Below are positions 34,626 through 40,865 of a stretch of DNA of 40,865 nucleotides, in pieces. The number at the start of each line of letters is the position of its first letter. The stretch's first letter is position 1. The notes beneath the pieces are model-generated. The model saw only the letters and a program-made list of their open reading frames with translations. It did not search any database and was not told where the DNA came from. Position numbers and translations under genes: made by a program. The stretch covers positions 1 to 40,865 of the forward strand of contig CALDUO010000132.1 in assembly GCA_937923745.1 (NCBI GenBank), given 5' to 3'. The stretch comes from an uncultured Granulosicoccaceae bacterium (GTDB lineage Bacteria; Pseudomonadota; Gammaproteobacteria; Granulosicoccales; Granulosicoccaceae).

Positions 34626-34692
34626 CCGCCTGAGCTTTAAACCGCCAGAGCGTTTCAGTCACCAGAGCGTTTAAGCCACCAGTGCGCTTAAC
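34626..34692. repeat. Tandem repeat, 4 x 16-17 bp
   Basis: Four units of type CCACCAGAGCGTTTAAG lie directly after the kinase stop codon, within the 279-bp gap to the response regulator gene. A second small duplication (GTGTTAGGTATTCC and GTGTTAAGTATTCC, near 34840-34866) lies just before the regulator. Confidence 0.85.
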
Positions 34693-34895
34693 CCGCTTGG
34701 GCGTTGACATAGCTTGAATGCCAAACCCGTACACTACGCCTGTATACCAGACTTGTCGTATGTGGCAACCGACCGTGATAACCCGAAGCATAGGCTCAGA
34801 CCGCGTAGGCTGGACAAAGCGGTTTTGGTTGAAGGTTCGGTGTTAGGTATTCCGTGTTAAGTATTCCTGAACCCAACCGCAGCAGAAGTGAATCC

Positions 34896-35630
34896 ATGAA
34901 TACAACATTCAAAAACACAACGGGTAAAACAGGTTTAGCTGAGCCTCTGGCGCGACAGACGACCAGCCTGGCAGGTCAGATGCAGGCGTTAGACAAAACG
35001 CCCTGTAACACTCACGCACCTCAGCTCAACCCGAAAAGCCAGGCAACGTCTGACAGCAAAGCGCGTCGTCATATACTGATCGTCGAAGACGATACCCAAG
35101 TCAGCACAGCGCTGTCCCGCGCGGTTGAGGCCCTTGGCTTTACCACAGCCGTGGCACATTCGTTAAGTACCGCCAGGACCCTGATGACCGAGTGTGTGCC
35201 GGATGTTGTGCTGCTGGATCTCGGGTTGCCTGACGGAAACGGCCTTGAATTTATGCTGGAGGCGCGGGCGCAGCCGCACACCCGATTTGTTGTCATCACC
35301 GGTAATCAAAGTCAGGACGCTGCGGTGGAAAGTTTGCGGGCCGATGTTGACGATTATTTGGTAAAACCTGTGTCTCTGTCTGAGCTCAGAGCCACCATTG
35401 CCCGATCTGTCGCCAAGCAAGAACACGACGAGCAAGCGGTCTCAAATGCCATATCCCAGGCCAGTGAAGAGACGTTGGTGACTGCGCTGGTTGGCAAATC
35501 GTTTTGGCAAATTGAGAAAGAATTACTGTTTGCGACACTGCAGAGTTGCGGTGGCAATAAAGCCATGACTGCCAAGACGCTCGGCATCAGTCTAAAAACA
35601 CTGTACAACCGTCTGCACGCCTATTCGTAA
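34896..35630 (+). CDS. ActR/RegA-like response regulator
   Basis: 244 aa from the ATG at 34896 (a GTG at 34854 is in frame). An unusual low-complexity N-terminal extension of about 57 residues precedes the receiver domain: ILIVEDDTQ acidic pocket (60-68), phospho-acceptor Asp108 in VVLLDLGLPDGNG, and LVKPVSLSE with the conserved Lys. The C-terminus (about 200-244) is a Fis-type HTH, GGNKAMTAKTLGISLKTLYNRL, with no AAA+ domain, as in ActR/RegA/PrrA regulators. It probably pairs with the kinase upstream and may bind the palindrome at its promoter. Confidence 0.85.
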   Translation: MNTTFKNTTGKTGLAEPLARQTTSLAGQMQALDKTPCNTHAPQLNPKSQATSDSKARRHILIVEDDTQVSTALSRAVEALGFTTAVAHSLSTARTLMTECVPDVVLLDLGLPDGNGLEFMLEARAQPHTRFVVITGNQSQDAAVESLRADVDDYLVKPVSLSELRATIARSVAKQEHDEQAVSNAISQASEETLVTALVGKSFWQIEKELLFATLQSCGGNKAMTAKTLGISLKTLYNRLHAYS

Positions 35631-35671
35631 GCGACTCTGCGCGTCAGCATTGCCGTTTTTGTAATGCGGTA

Positions 35672-36028
35672 CTACTGCTCAGCCTGTCTGATAGTAAACC
35701 GCAGGTCAAAGGCTGAAACAGGTTTAGCCAAAATATAGCTGTCAGAGAACGTCTTGGTGAGCGCAGTCAGGCAGTCGGTTGATTTGCCAGTGATAAAAAT
35801 GACCGGAACGGTCGCGCAGTGCGCTTTGAGGTAGCTCGCAACATCAAGGCCGGTCAGGCCACTGCCGAGGTCCCAATCGGTGACCAGCAGGTCTATTGGG
35901 TGATGATTGGCGAGGCTCAACGCATCAAGGCCTGTCGCCGCCGATACCACCGTGTAGCCCGCACTCCCTACTATCCGGCTCAGCGCATATCTGGTGTTGC
36001 TGTCGTCTTCAACCACCAACGCCTTCAT
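35672..36028 (-). CDS. Stand-alone receiver-domain protein
   Basis: 118 aa from the ATG at 36028 (the frame opens at 36049). It consists of one receiver domain: ALVVEDDSN acidic pocket (3-11), phospho-acceptor Asp51 in LLVTDWDLGSGLTG, VIFITGKS with the switch Thr, and ILAKPVSAFDL with the conserved Lys. No output domain is attached, so it may act as a CheY-like protein, a phosphate sink, or a partner that competes for the nearby RsbRD_N-type kinase. It is convergent with the response regulator gene at 34896, separated by 41 bp. Confidence 0.85.
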   Translation of the reverse strand: MKALVVEDDSNTRYALSRIVGSAGYTVVSAATGLDALSLANHHPIDLLVTDWDLGSGLTGLDVASYLKAHCATVPVIFITGKSTDCLTALTKTFSDSYILAKPVSAFDLRFTIRQAEQ

Positions 36029-36124
36029 GAGCAACCAGCGCACATACATGTGTAGTGCTCCAGCTTACCAAATGGGGGGTTGTTGCCGGGTGTAAATAGT
36101 ACACGTGCAGCGGGCCAGGGGCCC

Positions 36125-37306
36125 TTAGTAGGGCAGTCCGACATAGTTAATCGCAAGACTGGCCTGAGCGGATTGGTTTTCGGCCAGAAACGACAGCTCT
36201 GCCTGCTGTATTTTCAGGTCGAAGTCGGTCTGCTCCGGAAAGCGGTGCAGCAAGGATGTCATCCAGTGGCTGAACCGCTCGACTTTCCAAACGCGTGCCA
36301 GCGCAGTTTGTGAGTAGTTGCGAAGTGCTTCGCTGTCCCGGTTAACGTAGTGAGTCTTGAGCGCATCAAATAAATAACGCACATCAGAGGCCGCGGTATT
36401 AAGCCCCTTGGCACCGGTTGGTGGCACAATGTGAGCGGCATCACCGCATAAAAACAACTTGCCCCACTGCATGGGTTCGCAGACAAAAGAGCGTAACGGC
36501 GCAATCGATTTTTCAATGGAGGGCCCGGTGACCAACGTATCTGCAAATTGTTCAGGGATGCGTCGACGGAGTGCGCTCCAGAATGCGTTGTCATCCCATT
36601 GGTCCACCGACTCTGTGGCTGCAACCTGTACGTAGTAACGACTCAGGTGAGCACCACGCATCGAGCAAAGTGCAAACCCGTCATCGGAATTGGCGTAGAT
36701 AAGTTCATCATGAACCGGTGGTGTTTCCGATAAAATCCCCAGCCATCCGAATGGGTACACTTTTTCAAACTCTTGACGACAGGCCGCTGGAATATGCTGA
36801 CGGCTGACACCGTGGAAGCCATCACACCCGGCAATAAAATCGCAGTCGATACGATGGCGCACACCATTAGCCTCGCACTCGACGTAAGGCGAATCATCGG
36901 TGATATCGCTGAGCGTTACATTAGTGACGTTAAACAGGGTCGTGGCGCCAGTGTGCTCACGTGCGTCGTACAGGTCGCGCGTCAGTTCGGTCTGGCCGTA
37001 CACGGTGACAGGCTTGGCGACATGCTTGGTAAACGGTATTGCAATTTGTGTATTGCCATAACTGATCACGGTGCCATCATGCGTAATACCCTCCCGATGC
37101 AGTCGGTCTGCCGTACCGGCCTCTTCCATTAACGTGACCAGTCCCTGTTCCAAAACACCTGCGCGGATACGGCTCAGCACATAGTCCCGTGTTTTGCGTT
37201 CGAGTACGATAGCGTCAACACCGATGGTGTGCAGCAGTTGCCCCAGCAATAACCCGGACGGTCCGCCGCCGATAATTGCCACCTGTACTCTTCTTTGGGT
37301 AGTCAT
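36125..37306 (-). CDS. pobA: 4-hydroxybenzoate 3-monooxygenase
   Basis: 393 aa, the normal PobA length. This FAD monooxygenase converts 4-hydroxybenzoate, NADPH and O2 to protocatechuate in the cytoplasm. Visible are the FAD fingerprint IIGGGPSGLLLGQLL (about 10-24), the PobA-specific SRIRAGVLEQGLVTLME (about 45-61), and the second FAD motif GDAAHIVPPTGAKGLNTA (about 286-303). The gene is downstream of the GntR gene on the same strand (23-bp gap) and next to ligABC, so its product, protocatechuate, is the direct substrate of LigAB. No transporter for 4-hydroxybenzoate is seen here. Confidence 0.93.
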   Translation of the reverse strand: MTTQRRVQVAIIGGGPSGLLLGQLLHTIGVDAIVLERKTRDYVLSRIRAGVLEQGLVTLMEEAGTADRLHREGITHDGTVISYGNTQIAIPFTKHVAKPVTVYGQTELTRDLYDAREHTGATTLFNVTNVTLSDITDDSPYVECEANGVRHRIDCDFIAGCDGFHGVSRQHIPAACRQEFEKVYPFGWLGILSETPPVHDELIYANSDDGFALCSMRGAHLSRYYVQVAATESVDQWDDNAFWSALRRRIPEQFADTLVTGPSIEKSIAPLRSFVCEPMQWGKLFLCGDAAHIVPPTGAKGLNTAASDVRYLFDALKTHYVNRDSEALRNYSQTALARVWKVERFSHWMTSLLHRFPEQTDFDLKIQQAELSFLAENQSAQASLAINYVGLPY

Positions 37307-37329
37307 TGCTATCGGCGAATTATCATCGA

Positions 37330-38073
37330 CTAAGGCGTATTTTGTTCTGTAATCAACGCCAACAATGGCGTTGAATATTGCTGTTGTTCACGTTCGCGGA
37401 AGGCCACTTCGATATTGGTGATTGCTAAACAGGCGTGCTCTCTCGCCAAGTGCTCGGCACGGCTGCCACAGTGTTTTTCGATAGCGTCGACCAGCGCGTG
37501 GTGATGCTGCTGCCCGATGATCAGTGAGGTTTTGAATCGCTGGGTGTCATCGTCACTGGAGGAAAAAGCACTGGGCGCGGCAAACGGTAGCCGGCTGGCA
37601 CGCATTACTTCGCTCTCGATCAGCGAGCTGCCGGATAACGCTGCGAGCTGTTGGTGAAACTGATCATTGAGTGCACCGTAGTGATTAATGGTGTCAGTGG
37701 CGATGATGTGATCGATCTTAGTGACGGTGTTTTTGATGGGTATCAGTGAGTCTGGGTTCCGCTGTTGTTCGGCAGCCATTCTGGCGGCAGTGCCTTCAAT
37801 AACACCGCGTAACTCTATCGCCACTAATGCATCGTGAAAGGAGAAGGCCCGCACGGTGTAACTGCTACCGGTGCGCTCCAGTAAGCCCTCTTGCGCCAGT
37901 TGCAATAGTGCTGATCGCAGCGGCGTACGTGAGACCCCCAGCGACCGGGCCAGCGCCACTTCGCCCAGCCGTGTCGCAGCAGGAAATTGTCCCGCCACAA
38001 TACGACTGCGCAGTGTTCGGAGTGTTCTGTCCGCCTGCGATGACGAATTGGGCTCTGCGGTCGTGGTATTCAT
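37330..38073 (-). CDS. GntR/FadR-family (FCD) transcriptional regulator
   Basis: 247 aa from the ATG at 38073. N-terminal winged helix: RTLRSRIVAGQFPAATRLGEVALARSLGVSRTPLRSALLQLAQEGLLE (about 17-64, given in two readable parts in the gene). A C-terminal FCD ligand domain follows, with FHDALVAIELRGVIEGTAARMAA and HYGALNDQFHQQL as the usual metal/ligand helices. The frame continues upstream to 38493, but that part would run antisense through ligA and lacks homology. It is positioned to control both its own pobA operon and the divergent ligABC operon through the TGTATACA palindromes; the effector is probably protocatechuate or a downstream intermediate. Confidence 0.88.
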   Translation of the reverse strand: MNTTTAEPNSSSQADRTLRTLRSRIVAGQFPAATRLGEVALARSLGVSRTPLRSALLQLAQEGLLERTGSSYTVRAFSFHDALVAIELRGVIEGTAARMAAEQQRNPDSLIPIKNTVTKIDHIIATDTINHYGALNDQFHQQLAALSGSSLIESEVMRASRLPFAAPSAFSSSDDDTQRFKTSLIIGQQHHHALVDAIEKHCGSRAEHLAREHACLAITNIEVAFREREQQQYSTPLLALITEQNTP

Positions 38074-38142
38074 GTATACAGTATAAGCAAAAAGAGCGAA
38101 ATACAGGTAAATATTGCCCTGAATAAGTGATATATGTATACA
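38073..38142. promoter_or_regulatory. Paired TGTATACA operators between gntR-pobA and ligABC
   Basis: The 9-mer ATGTATACA occurs twice, at 38072-38080 and 38134-38142; the inner TGTATACA is a perfect 8-bp palindrome and fits the half-site style of FadR-type GntR operators (T-GT-N-AC-A). The left copy touches the regulator's start codon. The right copy overlaps a putative ligA promoter: TTGCCC at 38114-38119, 17 bp, TATACA at 38137-38142. Confidence 0.7.
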
Positions 38143-38193
38143 ATTTAGAATGACAGTCCATGATAACCACGTGACGACAGTGAGAGCAGTGTG

Positions 38194-38604
38194 ATGAGCG
38201 GTAAACCGTCTGAAACCCATGATGCGCTGGAAGACATACCGGGCACCTACGTGTTCACCACGCAACGGTGCCGCGACGGTTATCAGCTCAACCGGTTTTG
38301 TAAAACACTCGACAACGCGGATAATCGGGCGCGCTTTCGCGAGGATCCGGAGGCCTACCTCGAACAGTTCCCGATGACCGCCGAGCAGCGCGCAGCGGTT
38401 GATAACCGTGATTGGCTGGGAATGTTGCAGCTGGGTGGCAATATCTACTACACATTTAAGCTGGCGGTGTTCGACGGACTGACCATGCAGCATGTCGGCG
38501 GATTAATGAGCCAGATGACTGTCGATGAATTTCGCCAGATGATGCTCGATGGAGGTCGTAAGGTTCAGGGTAATACGAGTAAACGACAACAGGAGACGCG
38601 ATAA
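38194..38604 (+). CDS. ligA: Protocatechuate 4,5-dioxygenase alpha subunit
   Basis: 136 aa, close to the length of Sphingobium LigA. The small helical alpha subunit caps the active site of the LigAB extradiol dioxygenase. Typical motifs are GYQLNRFCKTLDNADNRARF (about 30-49), EDPEAYL, the NRDWLGMLQLGGNIYYTFKL run (about 71-90) and the C-terminal MTVDEFRQMMLDGG. The start is the ATG at 38194; a GTG directly before it (38191) is in frame. Two bases separate its stop from the ligB start. It is probably regulated by the divergent GntR protein. Confidence 0.93.
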   Translation: MSGKPSETHDALEDIPGTYVFTTQRCRDGYQLNRFCKTLDNADNRARFREDPEAYLEQFPMTAEQRAAVDNRDWLGMLQLGGNIYYTFKLAVFDGLTMQHVGGLMSQMTVDEFRQMMLDGGRKVQGNTSKRQQETR

Positions 38605-38606
38605 TC

Positions 38607-39452
38607 ATGGCGCGTATTGTAGGAGGTGTTGGTTGCTCGCATATTCCGGCTATTGGTGCCGCTGCTGATCGCGGTATGGAAAACGATGCTTATTTCAAGC
38701 CGCTGTTTGACGGATACGGACCAGCGCGCGACTGGATAAAAACCCTAAACCCTGATGTGGTTATATTGGTCTACAACGATCATGCCTCTGCGTTTTCAGT
38801 TGAATTGGTCAATACGTTTGTATTGGGTGTCGCCGACGATTACGAACCGCACGATGAGGGCTATGGGCCTCGGCCTGTCCCAATCGTAGAGGGCCATGCC
38901 GAGCTGTCGGCCCATATACTCGAGTGTCTGGTGCTGGACGAATTTGATATGGCGCTGGCCAACGAAATGACTGTCGATCATGGTCTGACGGTTCCGCTAA
39001 CAGTTATGTATGACAAACCGGCAGCATGGCCGGTGCGGGTCGTACCATTGTGCGTGAATGTTATAAAGTATCCACAGCCCACGGGTAATCGCTGTTTTAA
39101 GCTGGGTCAGGCATTAAGGCGTGCAGTGGCTTCGTACCCTGACGATTTGCGTGTGGTTGTGTTCGGCACCGGTGGTATGAGTCATCAGTTGCAGGGCGAG
39201 CGTGCCGGCTTGATCAATCGTGACTTCGATACCTATTTTCTCGACAATCTTTGTGACTCACCTGACGTGCTCACGCGTCTGTCTCATCTTGAATACATTC
39301 GCGATGCAGGTTCCGAGGGTATTGAGCTCATCATGTGGTTAATGATGCGCGGTGCGTTAAAAGCACCCGCTGAGCGGTATCGCTTTTATCATGTACCCAT
39401 GTCGAATACAGCAGCGGGTCTGGTCTGTTATGAGGAAACCTTGAATGATTAA
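38607..39452 (+). CDS. ligB: Protocatechuate 4,5-dioxygenase beta subunit
   Basis: 281 aa, the catalytic class III extradiol dioxygenase subunit. It uses Fe(II) and O2 to open protocatechuate to 4-carboxy-2-hydroxymuconate-6-semialdehyde. Iron-ligand candidates are His12 in GCSHIPAIG and His59 in YNDHASAF, with a Glu in the GSEGIE segment (237-240); GTGGMSHQLQG contains the catalytic-base histidine (about 193). AGGAGA at 38591-38596 precedes the ATG. The last codons overlap the ligC start by eight bases, indicating coupled translation. It is slightly shorter than Sphingobium LigB (about 300 aa), mainly at the C-terminus. Confidence 0.93.
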   Translation: MARIVGGVGCSHIPAIGAAADRGMENDAYFKPLFDGYGPARDWIKTLNPDVVILVYNDHASAFSVELVNTFVLGVADDYEPHDEGYGPRPVPIVEGHAELSAHILECLVLDEFDMALANEMTVDHGLTVPLTVMYDKPAAWPVRVVPLCVNVIKYPQPTGNRCFKLGQALRRAVASYPDDLRVVVFGTGGMSHQLQGERAGLINRDFDTYFLDNLCDSPDVLTRLSHLEYIRDAGSEGIELIMWLMMRGALKAPAERYRFYHVPMSNTAAGLVCYEETLND

Positions 39453-40392
39453 CATTGCGGTCGCAGGGGCAGCAGGTGCGTTTGGCATGAAACACCTGGA
39501 TGCGTTGGCGCAGATAGACGGTGTCAGCGTCACCTCAGTGGTGGGCAGAACCCGTGAATCTATCGAGGCTTTCGCAGCGCAACGCGGCATAGGACACGCA
39601 ACCACTGATCTGAATGAAACACTGACAAGAAAGGATGTTGATGCCGTTATTTTATCGACACCCACGCAGTTACACGCGGCGCAGACACTACAATGCCTTG
39701 ATGCAGGCAAACATGTTTTGTGTGAAATACCGATGTCAGATTCACTTGATGATGCGAGGCGATTGGTTGACAGGCAGGCATCCACCGGACTCATCGGTAT
39801 GGCTGGGCATGTTCGTCGGTTTAATCCGTCGCATCAGTATATGCACCAGCGCATCCAGTCAGGTGAGCTCAGCATCCAGCAAATGGACGTGCAGACTTAT
39901 TTTTTCCGGCGCACCAATACAAACGCAATGGGCAATCCGCGCAGTTGGACTGATCACCTGTTATGGCATCATGCCTGCCACACTGTTGATCTCTTTATGT
40001 ACCAGACCGGTGAAATACCGTCTGAGGTTTTTGCTCTGCAGGGTCCTGTTCATGACGAGCTGGGTATCGCGATGGACATGACCATTGGGCTCAAGACACC
40101 AAGCGGTAAGTTGTGCACATTGAGCCTGTCTTTTAACAACGACGGGCCGCTGGGCACTTTCTTTAGGTATATATGCGACAACGGCACGTATATCGCCCGA
40201 TACGATGACTTGGTGGATGGTCGGGAAAATCCGATTGACCTGTCTGGTGTTGCTGTGTCGAACAACGGTATAGAACTTATTGATCGAGAATTTATCAGTG
40301 CAATAACCGAAGGTCGCGAGCCGAATGGATCATTTCGGCAAGTGTTACCGGCGATGGAAGTGCTGCATCGATTGGAACAGGCGCTGATTTAG
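39445..40392 (+). CDS. ligC: 4-carboxy-2-hydroxymuconate-6-semialdehyde dehydrogenase
   Basis: 315 aa, the same length as Sphingobium LigC, a GFO/IDH/MocA-family NADP enzyme that oxidises the LigAB product to 2-pyrone-4,6-dicarboxylate. The Rossmann start VAGAAGAFGMKHLDAL (about 5-20), CEIPMSDSLDDARRL (93-107, where most family members have EKP) and HHACHTVDLFMYQTGE near 173-188 are LigC-like. The eight-base overlap with ligB and shared direction make it part of the same operon. The following steps (LigI, LigJ) are not in the window. Confidence 0.9.
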   Translation: MINIAVAGAAGAFGMKHLDALAQIDGVSVTSVVGRTRESIEAFAAQRGIGHATTDLNETLTRKDVDAVILSTPTQLHAAQTLQCLDAGKHVLCEIPMSDSLDDARRLVDRQASTGLIGMAGHVRRFNPSHQYMHQRIQSGELSIQQMDVQTYFFRRTNTNAMGNPRSWTDHLLWHHACHTVDLFMYQTGEIPSEVFALQGPVHDELGIAMDMTIGLKTPSGKLCTLSLSFNNDGPLGTFFRYICDNGTYIARYDDLVDGRENPIDLSGVAVSNNGIELIDREFISAITEGREPNGSFRQVLPAMEVLHRLEQALI

Positions 40393-40533
40393 CAACTTGA
40401 AACGGTACCGGTTGTTATAGTCTGGCGGTTATGTTCCGGGGTTGTGCCTGGCGGTTGTGCCCGGGGATTGTGGCCGAGGGGGGGCCGTGTGATGCCATGC
40501 AGAGGCTGTCTAAACCTAACCCTGTGAATTAAT

Positions 40534-40587
40534 CCTGTGCACTGCTACCACCCTGTGCATTGCTACCACCCTGTGCATTGCTACCAC
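40534..40587. repeat. Tandem repeat, 3 x 18 bp
   Basis: CCTGTGCATTGCTACCAC occurs three times in direct succession (the first copy has one change) between ligC and the convergent transporter gene. Upstream in the same 262-bp gap a 26-27-bp unit starting CTGGCGGTT is duplicated at 40422-40474. No clear terminator is visible. Confidence 0.9.
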
Positions 40588-40654
40588 CAAGGGTTCTGCG
40601 CTGCTCGGCTATCCCCGCTCACATGTTGAGATGACCTGCGTGCCAACTTGTTAT

Positions 40655-40864
40655 TCAGCTGACACTGGCGGCACGTCGCAGTGTGTAGAGCCCTGCCATC
40701 ACGATGATCGTAGTGCCGAGTAATGTCCATCCGTCCGGTAATTGTCCGAATACCACATAGCCATAAAATGTTGCCCAAATAATAATGGTGTAGTGCATCG
40801 GCGCGACGGTTGCTGCCTCTGACAATTCCAGTGACTTTATCACCAGTATTTCTCCACCAGCGCC
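40655..40864 (-). CDS. EamA/DMT-family transporter (C-terminal part, cut by window edge)
   Basis: The frame runs off the right edge; about 70 C-terminal residues are visible. AATVAPMHYTIIIWATFYGYVVFGQLPDGWTLLG is the usual penultimate helix region of EamA permeases (seen in two parts around IIIWATFYGY), followed by a last helix TIIVMAGLYTLRRA. These are 10-helix inner-membrane exporters of metabolites or amino acids; substrate cannot be inferred. The GTG at 40843 is internal rather than the true start. Confidence 0.8.
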   Translation of the reverse strand, partial: GAGGEILVIKSLELSEAATVAPMHYTIIIWATFYGYVVFGQLPDGWTLLGTTIIVMAGLYTLRRAASVS

Positions 40865-40865
40865 A

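Noticed and set aside
34700-34750. TTGACA at 34704 as a strong promoter for the response regulator
   Set aside because: The nearest -10-like hexamer (TACACT at 34730) is 20 bp away, too far for a normal sigma70 promoter.
38074-38493. N-terminal extension of the GntR regulator
   Set aside because: It would run antisense through ligA and over the operator region, and the winged-helix domain begins right after the ATG at 38073.

Overview
The window looks like chromosomal DNA of a free-living, probably marine gammaproteobacterium. Three things suggest this: a near full-length RlmG (a 23S rRNA methyltransferase typical of Gammaproteobacteria) beside DUF1415 and DUF423 proteins, a catabolic gene set built on TRAP transport and 4,5-cleavage of protocatechuate, and a sulfotransferase-rich cluster of the kind common in marine bacteria. 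Genus cannot be fixed from the sequence alone. I see no rRNA or tRNA gene, CRISPR array, transposase, integrase or phage gene.

Layout. 1-4.1 kb is housekeeping-like: DUF1415 (cut by the left edge), a KDG-kinase-type PfkB sugar kinase on the minus strand, a small SAM methyltransferase, rlmG and a DUF423 membrane protein. 4.5-11.1 kb is a catabolic block: class III aminotransferase, TMADH-family flavin/4Fe-4S dehydrogenase, a Nudix hydrolase starting right at its stop codon, a phytanoyl-CoA-dioxygenase-like oxygenase and a divergent M19 dipeptidase-like protein. This probably handles a methylated amine or amino acid. 11.4-15.1 kb has an SLC13-type permease with RCK_C domains, a JmjC/cupin_4 oxygenase, and a Tat-exported small four-cysteine protein.

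15.3-21.8 kb is a surface-glycan tailoring cluster: three sulfotransferases and a GT8-like transferase in a tightly overlapping minus-strand operon, and divergently two more sulfotransferases around a GT2 glycosyltransferase. 22.0-29.8 kb is a second catabolic unit: a bicupin, an RraA/HMG-aldolase-like protein, a DctB-like kinase, a response regulator with a Fis-type HTH but no AAA+ domain, and a TAXI-type TRAP transporter. 30.1-33.0 kb is a classic M16 peptidase pair, one active and one inactive lipoprotein. 33.3-36.0 kb is a soluble histidine kinase with two response regulators. 36.1-40.4 kb is a 4-hydroxybenzoate/protocatechuate module: pobA with a GntR regulator, and divergently ligA-ligB-ligC, with two identical palindromic operators between them. 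An EamA-type transporter is cut by the right edge.

The most striking genome-scale feature is not a gene. Nearly every long intergenic gap holds its own array of short tandem repeats (11-21 bp units, 2-9 copies), each with a different sequence. The same kind of array occurs inside genes, where the unit is 12, 15, 18 or 24 bp, so reading frame is kept. The clearest case is an SPV-type pentapeptide array inside the ATP-binding domain of the DctB-like kinase.
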